Origin: an uncultured Lachnospiraceae bacterium
Lineage (GTDB): Bacteria; Bacillota; Clostridia; Lachnospirales; Lachnospiraceae
DNA length: 5,095 bases
Reading direction: 5' to 3'
Assembly: GCA_902796375.1 (NCBI GenBank)
Contig: CADBOW010000139.1
Coordinates: 1 to 5,095, forward strand
The notes under the pieces were generated by a model. That model saw only the letters and a program-made list of their open reading frames with translations, was not told the origin of the DNA and ran no database searches. Below, one piece after another: positions 1-4,699 of the stretch. The position numbers were made by a program, and so were the translations under genes. The number at the start of each line of letters is the position of its first letter. The first letter of the stretch is position 1.

Positions 1-180
1 AAGCGGAAGCCCTACCACCGCAAACAGACGGGAAGAATACCCGTTCGGGTTCCCGTCAAGACCAAAATGTGTCGGTATCTCCTCCGGCAATCGGTTATAC
101 ACGATAAGCCCCGGAAGGATCGCCGTAAGGCAGAGTCCGATGGAGATGAGATCCACTTTAGTCAGTCGGATTCTCTTCAT
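1..180 (-). CDS. sdpI: SdpI family membrane protein, N-terminal part (runs off left edge)
   Basis: Translating the minus strand from the ATG at 180-178 gives 60 codons with no stop before the window edge. Residues about 9-28 form a hydrophobic helix (ISIGLCLTAILPGLIVYNRL). It is followed by LPEEIPTHFGLDGNPNGYSS (31-50), the hallmark of the DUF1648 domain that opens SdpI-like proteins, and a second hydrophobic stretch begins at about 52. In Bacillus subtilis SdpI is a multipass membrane protein that gives immunity to the SdpC killing peptide and holds the SdpR repressor at the membrane; many Bacillota keep sdpR-sdpI without the toxin. The start codon lies inside the upstream regulator gene, a 23-bp overlap, with a GGAG four bases before it at 185-188, so translation is probably coupled. 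No sdpC-like toxin is visible here. The family is fairly sure; toxin immunity is inferred from homologues, and the C-terminal SdpI domain cannot be seen. Confidence 0.85.
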   Translation of the reverse strand, partial: MKRIRLTKVDLISIGLCLTAILPGLIVYNRLPEEIPTHFGLDGNPNGYSSRLFAVVGLPL

Positions 181-460
181 GCTTCTCCGCCCCCTTTTTT
201 TTCGGTGCAAACTGTGAAAACCACATCATGATTTCCTCAAACACCGATGTATTCAGCGAATAGAATATAAAATTCTTCTCTCTGGTTTCATAGACCAGAT
301 CTGCCTGCTTCAGCTGTTTCAGATGATAGGACACCGTCGCTGCAGTCATATCAAACTTCGCGGCGATATCCCCCGCCGACATCCTTCCCTCCCGAAGCAT
401 GGTCAGGATCTCTCTTCGAACCGGGTCCGATAATGCTTTAAATGTATCCGGAAAACCCAT
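158..460 (-). CDS. sdpR: ArsR-family autorepressor, SdpR type
   Basis: This 100-residue winged-helix DNA-binding protein has the ArsR opening FKALSDPVRREIL (7-19), a helix-turn-helix around 28-50 with recognition helix ATVSYHLKQL (41-50 region), and a wing ending in NFIFYSLNTSVFEE (63-76). It lacks Cys entirely, so a thiol-based metal site of the ArsR/CadC kind is unlikely. Length, the FYSLNTSV segment and the adjoining sdpI-like gene point to the SdpR subfamily, whose B. subtilis member represses its own sdpRI operon until toxin-bound SdpI captures it. The start at 460 is supported by an AGGAG at 469-473, eight bases upstream. The gene overlaps the next one by 23 bp. The C-terminus (KKKGAEKHEENPTD) is a charged tail. 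I see no convincing promoter directly upstream, where a TCTA microsatellite and the 23-bp array lie; it may be read through from the ABC operon. The family call is strong, the ligand unknown. Confidence 0.9.
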   Translation of the reverse strand: MGFPDTFKALSDPVRREILTMLREGRMSAGDIAAKFDMTAATVSYHLKQLKQADLVYETREKNFIFYSLNTSVFEEIMMWFSQFAPKKKGAEKHEENPTD

Positions 461-468
461 AGCCTGCT

Positions 469-473
469 CTCCT
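469..473 (-). promoter_or_regulatory. Ribosome binding site of the SdpR-type repressor
   Basis: AGGAG on the minus strand, eight bases before the ATG at 460, within a purine-rich leader. It decides the start of the repressor gene. Confidence 0.7.
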
Positions 474-476
474 CTC

Positions 477-488
477 TCTATCTATCTA
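477..488. repeat. TCTA tetranucleotide microsatellite in the repressor leader
   Basis: Three perfect TCTA units on the plus strand (477-488), followed by TA and one further TCTA (491-494), and flanked by a CT-rich run. It sits only a few bases upstream of the Shine-Dalgarno site of the sdpR-like gene. It is short, so copy-number variation is possible but not shown. Confidence 0.6.
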
Positions 489-519
489 TATCTATTTTGT
501 GTCTCATTTCCGCGTTTTG

Positions 520-767
520 CAGCCTCCGCCATCCCGCGCTTGCAGCCTCCGCCACCTCGCTCTCGCAGCCTCCGCCACCTCGCTCTCGCAGCCTCCGCCA
601 CCTCGCTCTCGCAGCCTCCGCCGTCCCGCAACTCACGCCGCTTTTCTCTTACATCCTACCCTGCCATGCATCTTGCAGCCTCCGCCGCCCCGCGCTTACA
701 GCCTATGCTGCTTCTCTCTCTCAGCCTCCGCCGCTTCTCTCTTACAGTTTCCTCCGCTTCGTGATCA
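520..767. repeat. 23-bp tandem repeat array between permease and sdpR genes
   Basis: Units begin at 520, 543, 566, 589, 612, about 635, 652, 676, 699, 722 and 745. Successive starts are exactly 23 bp apart except for a shortened degenerate unit (635-651, 17 bp) and a 24-bp one (652-675). Seven units open with a perfect CAGCCTCCGCC (520, 543, 566, 589, 612, 676, 722). The three units at 543, 566 and 589 are identical over all 23 bp, which suggests recent slippage or unequal exchange. The unit at 722-744 ends in the permease stop codon. The unit at 745-767 is permease coding sequence matching its neighbour at about 15 of 23 positions, so the array probably expanded from the gene's 3' end. On the transcribed-sense minus strand the units are purine-rich and each carries GGCGGAGGCTG, which includes a GGAGG-like core. 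No spacer structure of the CRISPR kind is present. Confidence 0.93.
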
Positions 768-1512
768 CCACCGTGAGTACAGTAAATACAAGGGATGCCA
801 CGCCGGCCACCAGGATCGCCGTAAGAAAATCTCCCGGCTCTGTCTCACCCTTCAGCATGGAAGCACATCCCAGAAGCTTCGTCGGAAGCACGTCCTGCAA
901 AGACTCCGCCATTCCAAGGAGCGTAAGGAGGAAGTAAACGCCTCCCGTTCCCAGCAGCACCTGAATGGTTGAATTACAGAAGGAGGAAAACAGTGCCATC
1001 AGAGTAAGAAAGAACACACCCGTCAGCCAGAAGCAAAGAAGGATCATGGGCAGATTCTGTACTGTGGAATTATCCCAGTAGTATGCCGTGTAGCCCCAGG
1101 TGATCCCGAAGCTGCCTGCCACACAGACCGTCCAGGCAAGAAGCTGCAGGGAAAGCTTCGCAAACAGCGCCGCGGTACGCCCCAGTCCCTTTGTAAACAG
1201 CGGGATCAGCGTCCCCTTCGCATATTCACTCACGTAAGACCCGCTGAAAAGGATCAGCACCACAATGAGCAGCATGGTGAAATTCTTATCAAACTGCCCC
1301 CAGGCATCCTTTGCAGAAACCGTCACCTTCCCAACTTCAATCCCCTGCTCCTTCAGGGAATCTGAGAATTGTTCCATCAACCAGGGAGTCAGCTTTGCGA
1401 TCAGGGGGCTCATGATGCCGAATATCAACGTCAGTCCGCCCAGGATCATGCCCCGATAGGACCGGAACAGCTCCATGATCTCTTTTTTATAAAATGCGCC
1501 AAACCCCTTCAT
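742..1512 (-). CDS. ABC-2 type exporter permease, YxlG-like
   Basis: This 256-residue integral membrane protein has six hydrophobic segments at about 21-41, 78-98, 118-141, 156-178, 183-203 and 228-250, the usual layout of a short ABC-2 transmembrane subunit. It opens with an amphipathic stretch, FYKKEIMELFRSYRG (7-21), typical of the family. A soluble loop between helices 1 and 2 (about 42-77) is large for the extracytoplasmic side. It should form the membrane channel for the ATPase encoded just upstream, with the two genes overlapping as ATGA (1509-1512). An AGGAGGAG tract around 1521-1528 supports the start. Order and size match B. subtilis yxlG after yxlE and yxlF. The substrate cannot be read from the sequence; export of a peptide, lipid or antibiotic is the common role of such pairs. 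The last codons (TKRRKL) and the stop lie in the 23-bp repeat array, so the C-terminal end may be variable between strains. Confidence 0.88.
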   Translation of the reverse strand: MKGFGAFYKKEIMELFRSYRGMILGGLTLIFGIMSPLIAKLTPWLMEQFSDSLKEQGIEVGKVTVSAKDAWGQFDKNFTMLLIVVLILFSGSYVSEYAKGTLIPLFTKGLGRTAALFAKLSLQLLAWTVCVAGSFGITWGYTAYYWDNSTVQNLPMILLCFWLTGVFFLTLMALFSSFCNSTIQVLLGTGGVYFLLTLLGMAESLQDVLPTKLLGCASMLKGETEPGDFLTAILVAGVASLVFTVLTVVITKRRKL

Positions 1513-2429
1513 ACCTGCTTCTCCTCCTTTCCGCTGATGGCTTCCAGGAAGAGTTCCTCCAGATCCGGCTCCTTCCGTTCAAAGGATACCACAGGGATCT
1601 TCTCCTCCGCCAGCAGACGGAACAGCTTCCCCTCTTCCTTCTCCTGAAGCTCCGGGAGTTCGATCACTCCCTCCTTCAAAACCATCTCCGGAAATGTACC
1701 GCGGATCCGTTCTGCATCCTCCGGCCGCTTCAGCACAAGTCTTACACCGGCCTCTGTCCGCATGGCCTTCATTTCCCCGATGGAGCCGGAGGCCCTGATC
1801 TCTCCGCCCTCCAGTAATGCCACGTGATCCGAGATCTTCTCCACATCCGACAGGATATGGGTGGAGAAAAGCACTGAGGTCTCTTCTCTGGCTGCCTGCA
1901 GGATATCCAGGATCTCCTTACGTCCCAGAGGGTCCAGCGCCGAGGTAGGTTCATCGCAGATCAGAAGCTTCGGCCTTCCGATGAGGGCCTGGGCGATCCC
2001 AAGCCTCTGCTTCATGCCTCTGGAATAGCCTCCGATCTTTCCTTTTTCCTTTGACAGCCCCACCAGCTCCAGCAGCTCGCCGATCCGGGATGTAAGCTCC
2101 TTCCCGGAAACCCCTGCGATCTCACCGCAGAGTCTCAGGTATTCCTTTGCCCGCATATAAGGATAAAACTCCGGAACATCCGGCAGATATCCGATGAACC
2201 GATTGGTAGGCGTATCCCCGTAGTGCACCTTCTCTCCACACACGGTAATGCTGCCGCTGTCCGGTGAAAGCAGGCCCAGGATCATTTTCATGGTGGTGGT
2301 CTTGCCCGCGCCGTTCCGGCCGATGAAGCCGAAAATGCTCTGCTCTCCCACTGAGAAGCTGATGCCCCTCAGCACCTCCTTGGTGCCGAAGCTCTTTTTT
2401 AATCCATCAATTGACAGAATATCCATCAT
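1509..2429 (-). CDS. ABC transporter ATP-binding protein, YxlF-like
   Basis: This 306-residue nucleotide-binding subunit drives the permease encoded next. In order it shows Walker A GRNGAGKTT (37-45), a Q-loop region GYLPDVPEFYP (80-90) with Asp where many families have Gln, the signature YSRGMKQRL (135-143), Walker B LLICDEP with catalytic Glu160, the D-loop SALD (163-166) and the switch His191. All ATPase residues are therefore present. The YLP(D/E) Q-loop and YSRGM signature are usual for the CcmA/drug-export-like subgroup that pairs with ABC-2 permeases. About 90 residues after the H-loop form an extra C-terminal domain, again normal in this group. The first of two adjacent ATG codons is preferred: an AGGAG at 2437-2441 lies seven bases upstream, and it overlaps the preceding stop as ATGA (2426-2429). 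The position in the operon matches B. subtilis yxlF. The substrate is unknown. Confidence 0.93.
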   Translation of the reverse strand: MMDILSIDGLKKSFGTKEVLRGISFSVGEQSIFGFIGRNGAGKTTTMKMILGLLSPDSGSITVCGEKVHYGDTPTNRFIGYLPDVPEFYPYMRAKEYLRLCGEIAGVSGKELTSRIGELLELVGLSKEKGKIGGYSRGMKQRLGIAQALIGRPKLLICDEPTSALDPLGRKEILDILQAAREETSVLFSTHILSDVEKISDHVALLEGGEIRASGSIGEMKAMRTEAGVRLVLKRPEDAERIRGTFPEMVLKEGVIELPELQEKEEGKLFRLLAEEKIPVVSFERKEPDLEELFLEAISGKEEKQV

Positions 2430-2626
2430 TCACTCTCTCCTCTGCCCAGAACAAAATACAGGATCGGGCCGATAAATCCTAAAACGATCGAGATGACCAG
2501 CCAGAGCGGCCGACTGCCGGTTTTATAATTCGGATGCTTCAGGATATGCACAACAGCTACGATCATCAGAGCCACCTCAACGATCGCAAGCGGGATCAAA
2601 AACGGTAAATACTCTACGAATTCCAT
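2426..2626 (-). CDS. PLDc_N-domain small membrane protein, YxlE-like
   Basis: This 66-residue protein has two transmembrane helices (about 7-29 and 41-61) joined by a short polar loop, HPNYKTGSRP (31-40), and ends GPILYFVLGRGESE. The LWLVISIVLGFIGPILYFVLGR segment is the typical phospholipase D nuclease N-terminal (PLDc_N) signature. Such proteins have no catalytic HKD motif and are not enzymes by themselves. In B. subtilis the similar YxlE, encoded in the sigY operon ahead of ABC genes yxlF and yxlG, acts as a negative regulator of SigY; here it precedes the same kind of ABC pair but no sigma-factor gene is present. The start at 2626 is chosen over an in-frame ATG at 2701 because AAGGAGG lies five bases upstream (2632-2638), and because the longer version would begin upstream of the promoter and encode a non-hydrophobic leader. 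It overlaps the ATPase gene by 4 bp. The function in this operon is an inference. Confidence 0.87.
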   Translation of the reverse strand: MEFVEYLPFLIPLAIVEVALMIVAVVHILKHPNYKTGSRPLWLVISIVLGFIGPILYFVLGRGESE

Positions 2627-2631
2627 AACTG

Positions 2632-2638
2632 CCTCCTT
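2632..2638 (-). promoter_or_regulatory. Strong ribosome binding site, ABC operon
   Basis: AAGGAGG on the minus strand, five bases before the ATG at 2626. It settles the start of the PLDc_N gene, against the longer reading from 2701. Confidence 0.85.
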
Positions 2639-2648
2639 CGAAAATTTT

Positions 2649-2672
2649 CTAATTAGATGAATGTCTAAATAG
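2649..2672. promoter_or_regulatory. 24-bp palindromic operator candidate, downstream site
   Basis: The site reads CTA-N-TTAGA-N6-TCTAA-N-TAG in pattern: 8 of the 9 base pairs in each arm are complementary around a 6-bp centre. It lies directly after the -10 box and covers the predicted transcription start of the ABC operon, a position where a bound dimer would block initiation. Its right half (TCTAAATAG on the plus strand) recurs exactly in the second site 56 bp away. The regulator is not identified. Confidence 0.65.
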
Positions 2673-2701
2673 AAAATATCATAAGACGAGATTCCTGTCA
2701 A
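2673..2701 (-). promoter_or_regulatory. Sigma-A type promoter of the ABC operon
   Basis: A perfect -35 TTGACA (2701-2696) and a -10 TATTTT (2678-2673) are separated by 17 bp. Initiation would be near 2665, giving a leader of roughly 40 bases. The region is AT-rich compared with the genes on either side. Palindromic sites abut both ends of the promoter. Confidence 0.75.
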
Positions 2702-2704
2702 TAA

Positions 2705-2728
2705 CTATTTTTAATTTTTTCTAAATAG
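2705..2728. promoter_or_regulatory. 24-bp palindromic operator candidate, upstream site
   Basis: This is the second copy of the operator-like element, starting 56 bp (about 5.3 helical turns) from the first. It begins CTA, ends TCTAAATAG on the plus strand, and keeps the outer dyad (CTATTT facing AAATAG) while its inner left arm is degenerate. It ends three bases upstream of the -35 box. A shared length and an identical right half argue that one protein binds both. Confidence 0.5.
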
Positions 2729-2735
2729 TGGAGAA

Positions 2736-2768
2736 GGGGCCGTAGCACTGACTTTGTGCCACAGCCCC
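2736..2768 (-). terminator. Stable hairpin downstream of surE, possible terminator
   Basis: On the minus strand GGGGCTGTGGCAC pairs with GTGCTACGGCCCC in a 13-bp stem with two G-U pairs and a 7-base loop. It sits about 70 bases after the surE stop and just before the ABC promoter, where a terminator is expected. The sequence after it (TTCTCCACTA) has only a weak T-run, so efficient intrinsic termination is uncertain. Confidence 0.5.
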
Positions 2769-2835
2769 CTCAGGTGCGGTATCCTCCGCATATATTCTGA
2801 GCTAACAGCCCTCCATTGAGCCCACAGCCCCCTCA
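2759..2835. repeat. Direct repeats and nested hairpin after surE
   Basis: A 14-bp word, CCACAGCCCCCTCA, occurs exactly at 2759-2772 and 2822-2835, with a partial third copy (ACAGCCCTCCA) at about 2805-2815. Between them lies a nested inverted repeat: CTCAG (2769-2773) faces CTGAG (2797-2801), with TGCGG (2775-2779) facing CCGCA (2786-2790) inside. The first repeat copy is also one arm of the 2736-2768 hairpin, so alternative folds are possible. No coding sequence is seen here. Confidence 0.7.
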
Positions 2836-2836
2836 T

Positions 2837-3562
2837 TTACAGCGGAACGCCTACATTATTCACAACACCGACAGAGACGTACCGATTGATAAGCGCATGC
2901 ATATCGGTGCCTTCTTCTGCCACTTCCCTGTATTTTCCGTCTACGATCACCCTTTTCCCCCGGTCCGGCAGATCCTCGATCACCTTATAATGGTCATCAT
3001 AAAAATGGCTGCGGGACACGGTGCGTTCTCTCAGAACGCCCTTGCATTCACTGAGCGGACATCCCGGAAAATTCACGTTATGGATCATCCCGTAAGAAAG
3101 CGGCGTATCCATCAGCTCCTTCAGAAGCTCCGTCAGATAACGGTCCGTCGCCTCATGACAGGGCTTTGCCTCCTCAGAGAAAGCGATGGAATGCACTCCC
3201 TGAAAGGCGCCTTCAAATGCAGCGCCACAGGTCCCGGAATACTGGATGTCCGTTGCGGAATTGTATCCGAAATTGATCCCTGCCAGCACCAGATCCGGCT
3301 TCTCCTCCGACAGATAGCGGATCCCTATACGGATACAATCCGCAGGCATTCCGCTGCAGGTATAGGCACGCACTCCCGGAATGGGATAATCATATTCATA
3401 GATCTCAACAGGCGAATGGATCGCTATACAGTGCGACGAGGCGCTTCTCTGCCCGTCCGGTGCCACCACCAGAACCTCTCCGAAGGCCTTCGCAGCTTCC
3501 ACCAGACGATGGAGTCCGTCCGAATCGATCCCGTCATCATTCGTTACCAGTATTTTTCTCAT
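2837..3562 (-). CDS. surE: 5'/3'-nucleotidase SurE
   Basis: This 241-residue protein is a metal-dependent nucleoside monophosphate phosphatase of the cytoplasm. It opens with the SurE hallmark ILVTNDDGIDSDGL (4-17), in which Asp9 and Asp10 bind the divalent metal. The metal site is completed by Ser40 in QRSASSH (38-44) and Asn97 in LAGINFGYN (93-101). YSGTCGAAFEG (108-118) follows, as in the family, and GTDMHALINRYVSV (218-231) forms the C-terminal substrate-side segment. Length is near the usual 240-260. An AGAGGAAG tract about seven bases upstream supports the ATG at 3562. The gene follows the thioesterase gene by 26 bp and is probably cotranscribed with it. In proteobacteria surE usually sits by pcm or nlpD; here its neighbours are lipid genes. 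SurE homologues clean up nucleotides and short polyphosphates, and nothing in the sequence links it mechanistically to acyl metabolism. The identification is firm. Confidence 0.96.
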   Translation of the reverse strand: MRKILVTNDDGIDSDGLHRLVEAAKAFGEVLVVAPDGQRSASSHCIAIHSPVEIYEYDYPIPGVRAYTCSGMPADCIRIGIRYLSEEKPDLVLAGINFGYNSATDIQYSGTCGAAFEGAFQGVHSIAFSEEAKPCHEATDRYLTELLKELMDTPLSYGMIHNVNFPGCPLSECKGVLRERTVSRSHFYDDHYKVIEDLPDRGKRVIVDGKYREVAEEGTDMHALINRYVSVGVVNNVGVPL

Positions 3563-3588
3563 AGTTCTTCCTCTTGCTCGCTTTTGAA

Positions 3589-4299
3589 TTATGTAAACCT
3601 CGCTGTCAGCTTCGGATTTCCCTCTTCATCATTTAAAACCACCGTTACAACGCCGTCTTCCTCTGCCACATACGGAAAAAGGACATCTCCCAGCAGCGAC
3701 TGTCGTCGTACCTCACACCGAAAATCGGTAAACCGGCCGGTTCCCTCAGCCACCTGTGCACAGGCTATTGCCACATACTGTCCGTTATTCACATGATGAT
3801 TTGTATCCAGATGCATTTCCGTCACCGTGATGGGCGGTTTGGCGATCAGCGTATCCGGCACTGCGATCCGTCCCCGTTCGAACTCCATATCCAAAGGCTC
3901 TCCCAGACCGTAGACCTCCAGCTCCCTGTCCGGCACCTTCCGTTCCGGTCTCTGGGTCTCCGTATTTACATAGGCCCATTCGGAATAAGCCACGATCAGC
4001 AGTTCATCCGTCTCGGCGTTTCGGATCGTGAAATTTCTCTGTCCCAGAAAATGCCGGAATCCGCAGGCCCAGGTTTTGATCCTGACATGCTCGCAGAATA
4101 CCGGGCGCCGCAGGATCTTCACCTGCCACGAGGTCAGCATCCATGCGGTGTGATGCTCCTTCAGCCAGTCGATTCCCACGCCTCCGTCCTCTGCCTCATA
4201 GATACAGCAATCCTGCATGAAGTTGATGATGGAAGTCAGGGACAGGGTCCTGTTCTCGTTTAGCTCGGTATAGCGAATCCGCTCCGTATATTCATACAT
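3589..4299 (-). CDS. Acyl-ACP thioesterase (FatA/FatB-like, double hotdog)
   Basis: This 236-residue cytoplasmic enzyme should hydrolyse acyl-ACP to free fatty acid and ACP. It has the two hotdog domains of the bacterial acyl-ACP thioesterase family. The N-terminal domain starts YTERIRYTELNENRTLSLTSIINFMQD (4-30) and includes HTAWMLTSWQVKI (50-62) and the FGxR-like stretch FLGQRNFTIRN (84-94). The C-terminal domain carries the catalytic motif LDTNHHVNN (164-172) with Asp165, Asn167 and His169, and Glu196 in FRCEVRRQSLLGD (193-205). Aligning by eye with plant FatB, the Cys once thought catalytic is Val197 here, while the Asp-Asn-His-Glu set is kept. The length is that of bacterial members, with no plant transit peptide. 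The gene begins four bases after the ACP stop (GAGG within the ACP 3' end serves as binding site), which suggests the two act together. Chain-length preference cannot be read by eye. Confidence 0.93.
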   Translation of the reverse strand: MYEYTERIRYTELNENRTLSLTSIINFMQDCCIYEAEDGGVGIDWLKEHHTAWMLTSWQVKILRRPVFCEHVRIKTWACGFRHFLGQRNFTIRNAETDELLIVAYSEWAYVNTETQRPERKVPDRELEVYGLGEPLDMEFERGRIAVPDTLIAKPPITVTEMHLDTNHHVNNGQYVAIACAQVAEGTGRFTDFRCEVRRQSLLGDVLFPYVAEEDGVVTVVLNDEEGNPKLTARFT

Positions 4300-4303
4300 G
4301 GTC

Positions 4304-4540
4304 CTATTCCTCTACTCCCAATTCCTTCAGGATCCGGATCACATCCGATACCACCTCGACATCGTTCATCCTCTCTGCGGGAAGCTCCACATTGAACTCC
4401 TCCTCCAGCGCCATCACCAGATCATACAGATCCAGAGAATCCACTGCCAGATCATCCTTGAACAGCGTATCCGGAGTGATGTCCTGGGGAGAGATTCCCA
4501 GCCGCTCCGTCATAATCGTAACCAGTTTTTCGTAGATCAT
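4304..4540 (-). CDS. acpP: Acyl carrier protein
   Basis: This 78-residue acidic four-helix carrier protein tethers growing or finished acyl chains through 4'-phosphopantetheine. The modified Ser35 sits in the DSLD motif (34-37) at the start of helix II, followed by LYDLVMALEEEFNVELP (38-54), very close to fatty-acid-synthase ACPs. The first helix (IYEKLVTIMTERLGI) and the end (VVSDVIRILKELG) are also typical, and the length is normal. The start at 4540 has AGAGGA upstream. It is the first gene of a cluster with an acyl-ACP thioesterase 4 bp downstream, and no fab genes are adjacent. It may therefore be a second, dedicated ACP rather than the housekeeping one; the window cannot decide this. 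The gene symbol is given by family and may be too specific if another acpP exists. A weak promoter candidate lies upstream at 4568-4596. Confidence 0.93.
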   Translation of the reverse strand: MIYEKLVTIMTERLGISPQDITPDTLFKDDLAVDSLDLYDLVMALEEEFNVELPAERMNDVEVVSDVIRILKELGVEE

Positions 4541-4567
4541 TTCCAGTTCCTCTCCATTCCCGATTCC

Positions 4568-4596
4568 GGAATACAGCTCTCCGTCTCACATTTCAA
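4568..4596 (-). promoter_or_regulatory. Candidate promoter of the ACP-thioesterase-surE cluster
   Basis: TTGAAA (4596-4591) and TATTCC (4573-4568) on the minus strand are 17 bp apart. Start would be near 4561, leaving a leader of about 20 bases before the ACP gene. The -10 is a poor match, so this is tentative. Confidence 0.35.
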
Positions 4597-4640
4597 AGAC
4601 AGATCGACCCTTCCCGGTTTCAACAGATTCCGAAATCACA

Positions 4641-4684
4641 GAACAGGGACGGCTCCGGCTTTCCCGGAACCGTCCCCGCTGTTC
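4641..4684. repeat. REP-like 44-nt hairpin between phosphorylase and ACP genes
   Basis: Three paired blocks build one long stem: GAACAG (4641-4646) with CTGTTC (4679-4684), GGACGG (4647-4652) with CCGTCC (4670-4675), and TCCGG (4654-4658) with CCGGA (4664-4668). The loop is CTTTC, with a three-base CCG bulge and one C-A mismatch. The T-rich tract (4687-4698) lies on the plus-strand side, so as an intrinsic terminator it suits plus-strand transcription better; on the minus strand only TGTGATTTC follows. It could still end the phosphorylase transcript in a T-poor manner. The GGGGACGGTTCC-type arms resemble repeated extragenic palindromes that I recall from clostridial genomes, but this cannot be tested from one copy. 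Confidence 0.7.
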
Positions 4685-4699
4685 CATTTTTCTTATTTC

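Noticed and set aside
158..460. Metal-sensing ArsR/SmtB repressor
   Set aside because: It has no Cys and no clear His/Asp metal motif, and it is next to an SdpI-like gene rather than a metal transporter.
520..767. CRISPR array
   Set aside because: Units are directly adjacent with no unique spacers, the 23-bp step covers the whole repeat, and there are no cas genes.
399..972. Three overlapping plus-strand open frames with Pro/Ser/Arg/Leu-rich repetitive translations
   Set aside because: They are open only because a 23-bp stop-free repeat cycles through all three frames. They lack a ribosome binding site, run antisense into the permease and repressor genes, and match no family.
2627..2701. 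Longer start for the PLDc_N protein at 2701
   Set aside because: It would place the start codon at the -35 box, lacks a binding site, and adds a leader translated from promoter and operator sequence.
2816..3796. 326-codon plus-strand open frame opposite surE and the thioesterase
   Set aside because: It is antisense to two firmly identified genes, and its translation is rich in His, Arg and Ser without domains, as expected from reading a coding strand backwards.
3793..4263. Plus-strand open frame opposite the thioesterase
   Set aside because: It is antisense to a conserved gene and has no recognisable motif or binding site.
4641..4698. Simple intrinsic terminator of glgP
   Set aside because: The T-run lies on the wrong side for minus-strand transcription. 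A role in ending the transcript is possible but not supported by the sequence, so it is listed as a repeat.
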